64,000 nt of DNA, from contig NZ_JACCBD010000001.1 of NCBI RefSeq assembly GCF_013409595.1, forward strand, positions 124,001 to 188,000, in the 5' to 3' direction. The translations under genes and the position numbers were made by a program. This DNA comes from Leucobacter aridicollis (lineage in GTDB: Bacteria; Actinomycetota; Actinomycetes; Actinomycetales; Microbacteriaceae). The notes below the pieces were generated by a model. The model was given only the letters and a program-made list of their open reading frames with translations, was not told where the DNA came from and made no database searches. Of this stretch, positions 36,015-45,190 are shown piece by piece (the first letter of the stretch is position 1; each line of letters starts with the position of its first letter).

Positions 36015-37226
36015 CTACGCCCGCCCGCGGTGCGAGGCGCCGAACAGGGCCGAACCGCAGACGAGGGTGACGATCGCAACGAGGTACACGGTCGTGATGC
36101 CAGCGGCGTCGCTCAGGAGCCCGCCGCCGGCCGCGGCGAGGAAGATCGCCCCCTGGAATCCGACGACGACGAGGCTTCCGCCCGCCTCGAGCGCGTCAGG
36201 GAGCCGGTGGCCGGCCCACGTGTTCACGACGAGCAGCCACGAGGCGAAGAAGAAGCCCCAGACGGTGACCGCGATCCCGACGGCCCACAGCGCACCCGGT
36301 GCCGCGAGCACGGTGACCGCCGCCGCCGCGATGACGAGGGGCGCGAGCATCGAGAACTGCTTGAACGCGCGGTCGACGACGAGGCCGATGGCGAAGTTTC
36401 CGACGAATCCGCCTGCCCCGAACAGCGCGAGCAGCACGACGATGGTGGCGGGAGCAAGTGGGGCTCCCGTTGCGTCGGTGACCCGCTCAAGCGCGAGCCT
36501 GATGTAGGTGTATGCCGCGAAGTGGCCGAGCACGACGAGCACGTGGCCGCCGAGTCCGAGGGAGACGCCCGGCACCCTCAGGGCGCGGTCGAGCGCCCGG
36601 AAGCCGCCTGCCTTCGTCGCTGGGATACGTGGGAGCGTCACGCGCAGGGAGACCGCGAGGAGCAGCATCGCTGCTCCGATGATCGCGAATACGAGTCGCC
36701 AGTCGAACGCGTTGGACAGCATGACCCCAACGGGTACGCCCGCGACCGTCGCGAGCGAGACCCCGCCCGAGGTGAACATCAACGCGCGCCCGAGCCGCCG
36801 CGGGCCGACGAGGCTCGAGGCCGCGCTGATCGACATCGACCAGAACGTTGAGAGCGCAGCGCCGAGCATGAAGCGCGCCACGAGGATGAGCCAGAACGAC
36901 GGCGCGAGCGCGACCAGCACGTTCGACGCGGCTCCGAGTATGGCCATCCAGATGAGCAGCGAACGCCGGTCGATGCGCGGGAAGAGGCTGCCGACCACGA
37001 GCGCGGTGATGAGGCCAGCGAGGGCGGTCATGCTGACAGTCTGGCCCGCCTGGCCGGGGGTGATGCCGAGGCCGGCGGCCATCTCGGTGAGCACGCCGTT
37101 CGGGAGGAACTCGCTCGTGACAAGCAGGAAGCTCATCGCCATGAGCGTGAGCAGGGCGGCATAGGGCATGGGAGGCTGCGTCGCCGGCAGCGCACCGGCG
37201 ACGGGAATGGGCGCGGTTGTGGTCAT
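36015..37226 (-). CDS. MFS transporter, DHA1 family
   Basis: 403 residues with about 12 membrane segments. The N-terminal part SFLLVTSEFLPNGVLTEMAAGLGI and the SMTALAGLITALVVG, PRIDRRSLL loop are typical of DHA1 exporters (sugar efflux / purine ribonucleoside NepI-like). Proton-driven efflux of a small molecule is the usual role. It probably responds to the convergent AraC regulator. Substrate not deducible. Confidence 0.87.
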   Translation of the reverse strand: MTTTAPIPVAGALPATQPPMPYAALLTLMAMSFLLVTSEFLPNGVLTEMAAGLGITPGQAGQTVSMTALAGLITALVVGSLFPRIDRRSLLIWMAILGAASNVLVALAPSFWLILVARFMLGAALSTFWSMSISAASSLVGPRRLGRALMFTSGGVSLATVAGVPVGVMLSNAFDWRLVFAIIGAAMLLLAVSLRVTLPRIPATKAGGFRALDRALRVPGVSLGLGGHVLVVLGHFAAYTYIRLALERVTDATGAPLAPATIVVLLALFGAGGFVGNFAIGLVVDRAFKQFSMLAPLVIAAAAVTVLAAPGALWAVGIAVTVWGFFFASWLLVVNTWAGHRLPDALEAGGSLVVVGFQGAIFLAAAGGGLLSDAAGITTVYLVAIVTLVCGSALFGASHRGRA

Positions 37227-37303
37227 GGTTCTAGCGTCCCAGCGGCGGCCGCGACGCGCCCGATCATGCGAACCCGCTTCCCGACCGATCGTGCACAGCG
37301 CGC

Positions 37304-37324
37304 GCCGGCCGGCGCCCGGCCGGC
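37304..37324 (-). terminator. Terminator hairpin at the end of the sulfhydrylase gene
   Basis: GCCGGCCGG (37304-37312) and CCGGCCGGC (37316-37324) form a perfect 9-bp stem around CGC. The hairpin touches the stop codon of the minus-strand O-acetylhomoserine sulfhydrylase gene (ends 37324). Confidence 0.6.
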
Positions 37325-38691
37325 TACACGTGGTCGAGGGCCGCGCGGAGGTCCGCGATGAGATCCTTTGCCGACTCGAGCCCCACCGACAGTCGGAGGA
37401 GGCCGGGCGTGATCCCGAGCCGCTCGTTCACGTCGGGCGTGAATGTCGCATGGGTCGACGTGAGCGGGTGGATGATCATCGATCGAGTGTCGCCGATGCC
37501 GGTCATCCGCGAGAACAGTCGCAGGTGGTTCACGAACGCCCGCGCGCCATCGATTCCGCCCCGCACAGTGACGCCGAACACCGAGCCCGTGCGCGCGCCG
37601 TCGCCTGCGGCGGTGAGACCGTAGTCGCGGGCGGCGAGTTCGTAGAGCGGCGAGCTGGGGAGCCCGGCGTAGTCGACCGTCTCGACCTCTGGCTGCTGTT
37701 CGAGCCAGGAGGTGATCGCGAGTGACGAGGTGACGTGTCGCTCCATCCGCAGCGACAGGGTTTCCATCCCCTGGTGCAGCAGGAAGCCATTGAAGGGCGA
37801 CAGCGACGGGCCGATGTCGTTGACGACCGCCTCGCGCGCGGCGCGCGCGTAGGCCCCCGACCCGAACCTGTCGACCATCGAGCCGAGCCCCGGCTTCGCC
37901 GTCGTGATCAGCGGATAGCTGCGGCCGGCGGCCTCGGCGGCCTCCCAGTCGAAGTTGCCGCCGTCGACGATCGCGCCGCCGACCGCCGCGCCGTTGCCGG
38001 TGAGGAACTTGGTCGTCGAGTGCACGACAATGTTGGCGCCGTGCTCGAACGGGCGAATCAGCGCTGGCGTACCGATGGTGTTGTCGACGACGAGCGGCAG
38101 GTTGAACCGCCTGGCGACCGCGGCGATGCGCGCGAGGTCGGTGACGTCGTTGCGGGGGTTCGGGATCGTCTCGGTGTAGATCGCCTTCGTGTTCGGGCGG
38201 ATGGCCCGCTCCCACTCCGCGTCGTCCTCGGAGTCCCAGACGTAGCTCACGTCGATGCCGAAGCGCTGGAAGCTGCGGCCGAAGAGGATGCGCGTGCCGC
38301 CGTAGATGGACGCCGTCGATACGATGTGATCGCCGCCGCCGGCCAGCGTGAAGAGTGCCGCGGAGATCGCCGCCTGGCCGCTCGAGACGGCAACCGCGGC
38401 GGCACCGCCCTCGAGCGATGCGAGCCGCTCCTCGGCGACCCCGTTCGTCGGGTTCCCCTGACGCGAGTAGATCGGGTCGATGCTGCGCCCGGCGAACCGG
38501 TCGACCTGGTCGTCGAAGTCGCCGAACACGTAGCCGGCGGAGAGCGCGATCGGCGGGATCCGCAGGCCGTTGTTCAGGTCCGGGTACTCGCCGGCATGCA
38601 CCTGCCGGGTCTCGAAGTCGAACCCGGCCCAGTCGGTGTGCGGGGACGCCGCGCCGGGGGTGGTCTCTGGGGTCTTCGAACAGTCGGCCAT
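37324..38691 (-). CDS. metY: O-acetyl-L-homoserine sulfhydrylase (Cys/Met metabolism PLP enzyme)
   Basis: 455 residues from ATG at 38691. PLP enzyme of the Cys/Met family: ETRQVHAGEYPDLNNG and RQGNPTN at the N-terminus, AVSSGQAAISAALFTL, IYGGTRILF, VVDNTIGTP, and the cofactor Lys in VHSTTKFLTGNGAAVGG. The C-terminus has LLRLSVGLES. Length and QGNPTN/TKFLTGNG favour MetY (sulfide to homocysteine) over MetB. ATGs at 38700 and 38703 are equally usable; no clear ribosome site decides. A strong hairpin separates it from the upstream DUF418-like gene. No MetX homologue is adjacent. Confidence 0.88.
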   Translation of the reverse strand: MADCSKTPETTPGAASPHTDWAGFDFETRQVHAGEYPDLNNGLRIPPIALSAGYVFGDFDDQVDRFAGRSIDPIYSRQGNPTNGVAEERLASLEGGAAAVAVSSGQAAISAALFTLAGGGDHIVSTASIYGGTRILFGRSFQRFGIDVSYVWDSEDDAEWERAIRPNTKAIYTETIPNPRNDVTDLARIAAVARRFNLPLVVDNTIGTPALIRPFEHGANIVVHSTTKFLTGNGAAVGGAIVDGGNFDWEAAEAAGRSYPLITTAKPGLGSMVDRFGSGAYARAAREAVVNDIGPSLSPFNGFLLHQGMETLSLRMERHVTSSLAITSWLEQQPEVETVDYAGLPSSPLYELAARDYGLTAAGDGARTGSVFGVTVRGGIDGARAFVNHLRLFSRMTGIGDTRSMIIHPLTSTHATFTPDVNERLGITPGLLRLSVGLESAKDLIADLRAALDHV

Positions 38692-38723
38692 GCCACTCAT
38701 CATGCACGCGACCGGCGTGGCGC

Positions 38724-38774
38724 GCGAGAACCGAGGTAACGCGGCGTCACGAAGCGCCGCCCCTCGGTTCTCGC
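38724..38774 (-). terminator. Strong terminator hairpin
   Basis: GCGAGAACCGAGG (38724-38736) pairs perfectly with CCTCGGTTCTCGC (38762-38774), and an inner GCGGCG/CGCCGC pair extends the stem. It lies 9 bp beyond the stop of the DUF418-like gene (38783) and upstream of metY. Confidence 0.75.
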
Positions 38775-38782
38775 CGCGGCAG

Positions 38783-40048
38783 CTACGTGCGGGTGACTGT
38801 GCGAACGATCCCCGAGGTGAGCGCCTCGAGCGGGCCGCGACGGCCGGTGGCGGAGAGGATGGCGCCGATGACGAGCACGCCAGCGAGCTGGATGCCGAAC
38901 GCGCCGAGGCCGGCAACCCACCAGCTCATGCCGCCCGGCAGCTCGGCGCCGGCGTAGAGGGGCGCGTAGACGAGGGCGGTCGCGAGCAGGTGCAGCGTGT
39001 AGATCGTGAGCGGCGCCGCGCCGGCGGCGCGGAACACGTCGGTGAGCCGGCCGGGGCCGGTTCCGCGCGAATCGCACATCGTCACGAGCAGCCCGATCAC
39101 GGCGAGCGCGATGCCGATGGTGCGGAGCATCTCGGCAGGCGAGCCCGAGTGCGGGGCCGCGACGAGCTGCGACCACAGCTCAGGAGCGTTTGGCGCACCG
39201 AACTGCTGCATGCCGAGGTACTCCACGAACGTCGCCATGTCGAGGCCCTCGGGCGGGAAGACGCCGAAGCGTTCGAGGTTCGCGAGCGTCCAGTTCGAGA
39301 CGAGCGTCGCGGCCGTCGCAAGGAGGGCGCCGAGCGCCGCGAGCCCGAGCGCCGACCGGCCGAGCTTGCCGCGCGCGTTCGCCGCGAGCAGCGCCCTGGC
39401 GATGAGGATGCCGACGAGCAGGTAGGCGACCCAGGTGATCGCGGGATAGACGCCCGTGAGCAGCGTCCCACGCAGCGTCTCCAACGGTGCCCCGGCAAGC
39501 GATTCGAAGGAGGGCGAGCCTGCCTCCTCGACGAGTTCGAGCGTCTGCCGCGCGAGCGCGTTCACGTAGCCGCCCCCGAGCCAGAGCACAGCGGCGACAA
39601 TCCCGACCACCCAGGAGGGCGCGACGACGAAGACAGCGACCAGGATCAGGGACACCCCGTAGTACACGAGGACGACGATGATGGGCACGTCGAGCGCGCC
39701 AAGCGCGAGGCCGAGGACGATGAGGATCACGCCGCGTAGCACGATCGACGCGATCGCGGCTCCGGGCCGACCGGCCTGGAGGGCGCGGCGGCTGGCGAAC
39801 ACGGCGCTCACACCGCCAAGCACCGCGAAGAGGGCGGCCGCGATCCCGCTCGTGAGCGTGGTTGCGATCTCGCCGGCGCGCTGGTTGAGCGCGGACGCGG
39901 TCGGGTCGAGTGCGGAGACAGCGACGAGGTGATTGGCCATCATGCCGACGACGGCGAGGAACCTCGCGAGGTCAATGCCGACGTAGCGGGCCGTCGAGCG
40001 GCCCGCGCTCGCTATCGGGCGCGTCAGGGATCGGGTAGTGCGTTCCAT
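38783..40048 (-). CDS. DUF418 / HGSNAT-like polytopic membrane protein
   Basis: 421 residues from ATG at 40048, about ten to eleven membrane helices. YVGIDLARFLAVVGMMANHLV at the start is the N-terminal signature of the DUF418 and heparan-alpha-glucosaminide acetyltransferase-like superfamily; a C-terminal part with APLTIYTLHLLATALVY matches the DUF418 block. Related proteins transfer acyl groups from a cytoplasmic donor to an outside sugar, but the substrate here is unknown. The His in the first helix (MMANHL) would correspond to the proposed catalytic His. Confidence 0.8.
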   Translation of the reverse strand: MERTTRSLTRPIASAGRSTARYVGIDLARFLAVVGMMANHLVAVSALDPTASALNQRAGEIATTLTSGIAAALFAVLGGVSAVFASRRALQAGRPGAAIASIVLRGVILIVLGLALGALDVPIIVVLVYYGVSLILVAVFVVAPSWVVGIVAAVLWLGGGYVNALARQTLELVEEAGSPSFESLAGAPLETLRGTLLTGVYPAITWVAYLLVGILIARALLAANARGKLGRSALGLAALGALLATAATLVSNWTLANLERFGVFPPEGLDMATFVEYLGMQQFGAPNAPELWSQLVAAPHSGSPAEMLRTIGIALAVIGLLVTMCDSRGTGPGRLTDVFRAAGAAPLTIYTLHLLATALVYAPLYAGAELPGGMSWWVAGLGAFGIQLAGVLVIGAILSATGRRGPLEALTSGIVRTVTRT

Positions 40049-40127
40049 GGGTTCCAGTCTGGCTGTCGGCTCGGCCCCGCGCGTCACCCGTAGGGGCCAC
40101 GCGCGTGGCACCAGGGTACCGCCGTCG

Positions 40128-41765
40128 CTAGGACGCGCGCCGAATGTGATCCCGCGCGTGGTCGAGCGCGGGCTCCAACTCGTCGAAGAGGTGATGCGGA
40201 TCGCGCAGCGAACGGATCACCCCGAGGCGCTCAAGCAGGGTGCGGTGGTGCGCCTGTACGCCCTTAATAAGCACGGTGACGCCGCGCCGCTCGAGGCTCG
40301 TGACGAGCCCGGCGAGCGCGTTCGCGCCCGTGGCGTCGATGATCTGCAGGTCGGAAAGCCTGAGGATCGCGACCTCGACACCCTCCTCATCGGAGATCGC
40401 CTCGACGAGGCGGTCTGCCGCGCCGAAGAAGAGCGAACCCTCCACGCGGAACAGCGCGATGCGTTCGTCACCGGGGGCGGCCTCCCCTGGCAGGGGTTCG
40501 CGGGTTGCGCCGCTCATGTTTCCGAGGGTGCGCAGCGCGAAGAACGCGGCGACTGCGACGCCGATACCGACGGCCACGACCAGGTCGACGCTCACGGTGA
40601 TGAGCAGGGTGATCGCGAACGTTGCGGCGCTCGACTTGCCGGAGCTGAAGACGCGCTTGGCGGTCTGCCACGACACCATGCGCGCGGCCGTCATCATCAG
40701 CACGCCGGCGAGCGCGGCGAGCGGGATGGCTCCGACGATCGGAGCGGCGACGAGCACGACGAGGAGCAGCGCGAGCGCGTGCACGATCGCCGCGACCCGC
40801 GTGCGGGCGCCCGAACGGACGTTCACTGCGGTGCGGGCGATGGCGCCGGTCGCCGGCATGCCACCGAAGAGCCCCGACGCGACCGAGGCGAGGCCCTGCC
40901 CGAACAGCTCGCGGTCGGCATTCACGGGGCCGGTGTCCGCGATCGTCGCGGCGACGCGCGCCGAGAGGAGCGATTCGATGGCTACGAGCGCGGCGACCGC
41001 CGCCGCCGGGCCGGCGAGCGAGGCGAGCATGGCTCCGTCGAACGCCGGAAGCGTCGGCGCGGGCAGCGAGCTCGGCAGCTCGCCGATGTTCGGCAGCTGG
41101 GACCCCATGAGGACCGCGACGACCGAGACGATCAGGATCGCCGCGAACGAGGACGGGAAGCCCGGCACGAACCTGTCGAGCAGCAGCATGATGAGCGCCA
41201 CGGCTGCGACTGCGGCGAGCGGGAGGAGAGCCGCAGGCCAGCTCGCCTCGGTGAGTGTCTGCCAGGCGGCGACGACGGCGTTGGACGAGTGCCCGGTGTT
41301 CTCGACGCCAAGCGCGGCGGGAACCTGCTGCAGGAAGATGATGATGCCGATGCCGGCGGTGAACCCCTCAATCACGGGCCAGGGAATGTAGCTCACGGCG
41401 CGGCCGAGCCTGAAGATGCCGGCGGCGACGACCATGAGGCCCGCCATGAGGCTCACGACGGCGACGGCGCCTGGCCCGTGCAGCACGACGATCGGGGCGA
41501 GCACCACAACCATCGCGCCGGTCGGACCCGAGACCTGCACGTTTGAGCCGCCGAATACGGCTGCGACGAGGCCCGCGACGATCGCGGTGATGAGCCCGGC
41601 CTCGGCGCCGACGCCTGAGCTGACGCCGAACGCGAGCGCGAGCGGCAGCGCGACGATGCCGACGGTGAGGCCGGCGACGAGGTCGCCGCGCCAGCCAGTC
41701 TTCAGGCCGCGGTAGTCGTCGCGCGAGGGAAGCAGGGAGCGAAGCCCCGCAAGAATTGAGGACAC
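40128..41765 (-). CDS. SulP-family anion transporter with STAS domain
   Basis: 545 residues from GTG at 41765, which follows AAGGAGAAAGG by 6 nt (sequence complementary to 41772-41782); earlier in-frame ATGs at 41819 and 41795 lack such a site. The N-terminal domain has KTGWRGDLVAGLTVGIVALPLALAFG (two parts) and GPTGAMVVVLAPIV, the SulP signature; 10 to 14 helices follow, then a cytoplasmic STAS domain (about 435-545) with LRLSDLQIIDATGANAL. SulP proteins carry sulfate, bicarbonate or other anions. No carbonic anhydrase domain is fused. Confidence 0.92.
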   Translation of the reverse strand: MSSILAGLRSLLPSRDDYRGLKTGWRGDLVAGLTVGIVALPLALAFGVSSGVGAEAGLITAIVAGLVAAVFGGSNVQVSGPTGAMVVVLAPIVVLHGPGAVAVVSLMAGLMVVAAGIFRLGRAVSYIPWPVIEGFTAGIGIIIFLQQVPAALGVENTGHSSNAVVAAWQTLTEASWPAALLPLAAVAAVALIMLLLDRFVPGFPSSFAAILIVSVVAVLMGSQLPNIGELPSSLPAPTLPAFDGAMLASLAGPAAAVAALVAIESLLSARVAATIADTGPVNADRELFGQGLASVASGLFGGMPATGAIARTAVNVRSGARTRVAAIVHALALLLVVLVAAPIVGAIPLAALAGVLMMTAARMVSWQTAKRVFSSGKSSAATFAITLLITVSVDLVVAVGIGVAVAAFFALRTLGNMSGATREPLPGEAAPGDERIALFRVEGSLFFGAADRLVEAISDEEGVEVAILRLSDLQIIDATGANALAGLVTSLERRGVTVLIKGVQAHHRTLLERLGVIRSLRDPHHLFDELEPALDHARDHIRRAS

Positions 41766-41906
41766 GTGTCGCCTTTCTCCTTGTCCCTCCATCATGCCCC
41801 ACTCCCGTCCAGAGATCATTTGTTAATAGGGATTTCAAAAGAAAAGCTGGGCCAGAGCCCCTCTCGCAGATAGTCTGATCCAGAAAATAGCAAATAAGGG
41901 GACCCG

Positions 41907-43256
41907 ATGGATATCTTCCTATTCATTACGCAGTTGCTCGTCGTGCTCGGCTGTATCGTCATGGGCACGCGATCCAGCGGTGTGGGGCTTGGCCTGTGGG
42001 GCGGCACTGGCGTCGCGATCCTGGTCTTCGTCTTCGGGCTCGCGCCGGGAGCCCCGCCGGTCGACGCCCTGCTGATCGTGCTGTCCGTGGTGCTCGCGTC
42101 GTCGATGATGCAAGCCGCAGGCGGCATCGACTGGATGGTGTCCATCGCGGCGAAGGTGATCGCGAAGAACCCGAAGCAGATCACGCTCATCGCGCCCCTC
42201 ACCGCGTTCCTCTTCTCTGTTGGCGCCGGCACCTCGAACATCCTGTACCCGCTGCTGCCGGTGATTTACGACCTCTCGTACCGCAACGGCATTCGCCCCT
42301 CGCGCCCGCTCTCGCTCTCGGTCGTCGCGACCGGCGTCGCGCTCGCGTGTAGCCCGGTCTCGGCCGCGATGGCCGCGATGATCGCGCTCACCGACACGGC
42401 ACCGTGGAACTTCGAGCTCATGGACATTATCAAGGTGACGCTCCCCGCGGCGATCGTCGGCATCTTCCTCGCGAGCCTGTTCGTCCGCCGCCTGGGCAAG
42501 GACATCGCCGACGACCCCGAGATCCAGGCCAAGATCGCCTCCGGCAAGCTCGTGGCCCCCGGGGCCACCGCGACCGAGGTGAAGGCCGAGGTGACGGTGA
42601 CGAAGGAGGGCCGCTGGGCGGCCATCATCTTCCTGCTCGGCGTCCTCGCGATCGTCGTCTTCGGGCTGTTCTCGGGCCTGCGCCCCCTCGGCGCCGGCGA
42701 CGACCCGCAGCCGATCGGCATGACCCCGATCATCGAGATCATCATGTTTGTCGCAGGCACGCTCATCATGCTCGTCGCGAAGCCGAAGGTCGCGGACATC
42801 CCGACGATGACGGTGTTCCGCGCCGGTATGGTCTCGGCGATCGCCCTCTTCGGCCTCGCCTGGCTCACCAACACGTTCCTCGGCGAGCACTCGAAGCTTG
42901 TCGCTGACGGCATCGGAGGGCTCGTGGATACCGCGCCGTGGATCTTCGCGCTCGGCGTCTTCCTCGTCTGTGTGCTCACGACGAGCCAGTCGACGGCGAC
43001 GAACTCGATCGTGCCGATCGGTCTCGCGGCGGGTATCCCGCTCGGTCTCATGAGCGGCATGTGGGCTGGCGCGTTCGCCGGTATCTACCTGCTGCCGACG
43101 AACGGCTCACAGATCGCCGCGGCGAACTTCGACGAGTCGGGATCGACGAAGCTCGGGACGAAGCTCGTGGACCACTCGTTCTTCCTGCCGACGCTGATTT
43201 TGGCGGTGGCGACCATCGCCGTCGGCTCGCTGTTCGGCGTGCTCTGGGGCGGGTGA
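41907..43256 (+). CDS. dcuA: Anaerobic C4-dicarboxylate transporter, Dcu family
   Basis: 449 residues, about 11 membrane helices. The sequence MDIFLFITQLLVVLGCIVMG, ASSMMQAAGGIDWMV, SVGAGTSNILYPLLPVIYD and the SQSTATNSIVPIGLAAGI block are those of DcuA/DcuB, which exchange fumarate or aspartate for succinate. The ATG follows AAGGGGACCC. The 141-bp space before it is unusually AT-rich for this window (poly-A and TTTCAAAA runs), likely a promoter region shared with the divergent SulP gene. DcuA against DcuB cannot be decided. Confidence 0.9.
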   Translation: MDIFLFITQLLVVLGCIVMGTRSSGVGLGLWGGTGVAILVFVFGLAPGAPPVDALLIVLSVVLASSMMQAAGGIDWMVSIAAKVIAKNPKQITLIAPLTAFLFSVGAGTSNILYPLLPVIYDLSYRNGIRPSRPLSLSVVATGVALACSPVSAAMAAMIALTDTAPWNFELMDIIKVTLPAAIVGIFLASLFVRRLGKDIADDPEIQAKIASGKLVAPGATATEVKAEVTVTKEGRWAAIIFLLGVLAIVVFGLFSGLRPLGAGDDPQPIGMTPIIEIIMFVAGTLIMLVAKPKVADIPTMTVFRAGMVSAIALFGLAWLTNTFLGEHSKLVADGIGGLVDTAPWIFALGVFLVCVLTTSQSTATNSIVPIGLAAGIPLGLMSGMWAGAFAGIYLLPTNGSQIAAANFDESGSTKLGTKLVDHSFFLPTLILAVATIAVGSLFGVLWGG

Positions 43257-43263
43257 CCTGACG

Positions 43264-43288
43264 GGCTGAGCGGCCGCGCCGCTCAGCC
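43264..43288. terminator. Bidirectional terminator hairpin
   Basis: GGCTGAGCGGC (43264-43274) pairs perfectly with GCCGCTCAGCC (43278-43288) around CGC. It overlaps the stop codon of the GNAT gene and lies 8 bp past the dcuA stop, between convergent genes. Confidence 0.75.
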
Positions 43289-43909
43289 GGCCGCCGGCTG
43301 CCTGAGGTAGGTCTGCACGGTGGGGGAGCCGGGAATGTTGACCTGCTTCGCCCTGACGTAGCCGAGGCGCTCATAGCGTGCATCGTTGGCTGGATTCGAC
43401 GACTCGAGGTAGGTCTGCAGGCCGGCTGCGTCGTAGCGCTCGAGGGCCGCGGCGACGAGGCGCATGCCGATGCCGAGCCCGCGCGCGACTGGCGAGACCG
43501 CGAGCAGTGAGAGGTAGGCGTGCGGCGCGGTTGGTCGCGCCTCGGCGAACAGGTCTCCCTCGCCAAGCAGCGCCTCAGCGGCGACGTCGCCGATCGTGCC
43601 ACGCAACAGCTGCTCGTACGCGCCGAGGTCGTCCGCTGCGATCTCGTCCTCGCCCGGCGGGAACCAGGTGGAAACCGCGCCGAGCGAGCCGTCGGGCAGC
43701 TCCGCGACGAGCGGTTCGCCGCGACGCACGGCCTGGTCCGCCATAAACCGCCAGTGCGCGATCGCGTGCGCCGCCCGCTCGGGGTGCTCCGGGAACGCCG
43801 GCCCCCAGACCGGGTCTTCTCGGAACCCCTCCCAGAGAATGTGCGCTGTCTCGTCGAGGTCCGTCTCGCGCATGGGCCGAACGGTGAAGGGTGCGGTGCC
43901 GCGTGTCAT
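43283..43909 (-). CDS. GNAT-family N-acetyltransferase
   Basis: 208 residues. The acetyl-CoA-binding motif A reads LLAVSPVARGLGIGMRLVAAALE, with the R-G-x-G-x-G loop, and motif B follows as YLESSNPANDARYERLGY. Substrate unknown. ATG at 43909. Confidence 0.9.
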   Translation of the reverse strand: MTRGTAPFTVRPMRETDLDETAHILWEGFREDPVWGPAFPEHPERAAHAIAHWRFMADQAVRRGEPLVAELPDGSLGAVSTWFPPGEDEIAADDLGAYEQLLRGTIGDVAAEALLGEGDLFAEARPTAPHAYLSLLAVSPVARGLGIGMRLVAAALERYDAAGLQTYLESSNPANDARYERLGYVRAKQVNIPGSPTVQTYLRQPAAG

Positions 43910-43931
43910 GGCCCGATCCTACTGCGGTGCG

Positions 43932-43968
43932 ACGGCCGGTGCGCGGCGAGCGCCGCGACGCCGGCCGT
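43932..43968 (-). terminator. Terminator hairpin
   Basis: ACGGCCGG (43932-43939) pairs with CCGGCCGT (43961-43968), and an inner GCGCGGCG/CGCCGCG pair continues the stem. It follows the stop of the minus-strand N-formylglutamate hydrolase-like gene (43976). Confidence 0.65.
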
Positions 43969-43975
43969 GGCCTGG

Positions 43976-45076
43976 CTAGGCGGTGGCGTCGCGGAACGCG
44001 TCCCAGGAACGCTTGCAGGCCTGCGCGATCGCGTCGATGTGCGCAGGATCCTCCTGGATCCAGTCGGTGCCGGGCTGCTGCAGTTCCGCGGCGGCAGCCG
44101 GGCCGAGCAGGAACTCGCGCAGAAATTCGGCCTGGACCGCTCCGAGGCGGAGACCGGCGGCGTCGGCCTCCGCACGCAGTGCGCCAAAGCGCTCGCCGGC
44201 GGCGCGGATCTCTTCGCTCCCGAGGTAGGGCTGGTTGAGCAGCACGGCCGCGGGGTCGGTCACCTCGAAGCCCTCGCGATGCGCGGCGGCGAGCGCGCGC
44301 AGCGCCGCCGGATCCATCGTCGGCCGGTCAGCGGGATCCCGCTCCTCGCCGTCGTGGTCGCCGCGGTTGGACAGCGCAACGACGGCGGGCAGCCTGTCGG
44401 CCTCGGCGCGCTCAACGTTCACCGCGCCCTCGCGGGTGGTCGTGGTGTTCATCGTGTCGTGGAACGAGAGGCGGGTAAACGACCCGCCGCGCTCGAGCCC
44501 CTGCGCGACGAATCTGTCGGTGAGTTCCTCTCGGGTGCGCTCGTAGACGCCGAGCCCCTGCTCGGCGGTGTCGGCGAACGCGTCGACGAGGCGCTGCAGC
44601 CCCTCGTCGGTGTCGGGGATCTCGAGGATCGGGAAGAAGGAGAAGGTCACCGGGCGAATCGCGTCGACGCCCGCGAGGTCGACCTTCTGCCAGGCGCCGG
44701 CCTCGCGCACGCGCTCGATCGCCGCGGCGAGGTCGGCGCGCACGTCGGCCGGCTTCTTGCGGTTCGGGTCACGGATGAGCCGGGGGTGTGGGTTGATCAC
44801 CGCGACGATGCGGGGGTCGATCTCTGCCCAGCGGCGCACGATTGCGGCGGTGGCGACGTCGCTGAAGTCGTACTGGAGTCGGCGCGTGAGGGCGGGCGAC
44901 AGGAACTCCGCCAGCTCTTCGGGGATCGCGGCCCCCGAGTGCGGCGTCGCGACGAGCAGGTCGGCGTCGGCGATCGCCTCGTCGAGCGTGCGGGTGTCGG
45001 AGTTCGCGTAGTGGGTGATCTGTTCGGCAGTGAACGTCGTACCCGCAGGAATGAGATCGAGGCTGATGGTGCTCAT
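43976..45076 (-). CDS. N-formylglutamate amidohydrolase-like protein
   Basis: 366 residues from ATG at 45076. The early block LLVATPHSGAAIPEELAEFL and the later INPHPRLIRDPNRKKP match the pattern of N-formylglutamate amidohydrolase (SPHSG and D/R-NR motifs), and SFHDTMNTTT gives a further His/Asp pair. That family hydrolyses N-formylglutamate in histidine breakdown, but no other hut gene is near, so the true substrate may be another N-acyl amino acid. Identity is by motif only. Confidence 0.6.
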   Translation of the reverse strand: MSTISLDLIPAGTTFTAEQITHYANSDTRTLDEAIADADLLVATPHSGAAIPEELAEFLSPALTRRLQYDFSDVATAAIVRRWAEIDPRIVAVINPHPRLIRDPNRKKPADVRADLAAAIERVREAGAWQKVDLAGVDAIRPVTFSFFPILEIPDTDEGLQRLVDAFADTAEQGLGVYERTREELTDRFVAQGLERGGSFTRLSFHDTMNTTTTREGAVNVERAEADRLPAVVALSNRGDHDGEERDPADRPTMDPAALRALAAAHREGFEVTDPAAVLLNQPYLGSEEIRAAGERFGALRAEADAAGLRLGAVQAEFLREFLLGPAAAAELQQPGTDWIQEDPAHIDAIAQACKRSWDAFRDATA

Positions 45077-45190
45077 GTGCCCAGAATACTCAGCGAGACG
45101 TCCCACAACCAGGGGTTTTCGGAATTCCTTGAGAGTCCACTATGCGTACACGATCGCGGTGGGAGGCGGCGCGTCGCCGTCGGTGAACGC

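Noticed and set aside
40141..40152. Possible third copy of the 64-bp palindromic element (AATGTGATCC)
   Set aside because: Only about 9 bases agree, no inverted partner is nearby, and it lies inside the SulP coding end.
40038..41546. 502-codon frame opposite the SulP gene
   Set aside because: Arg/Asp/His-rich shadow product; SulP on the other strand has clear motifs.
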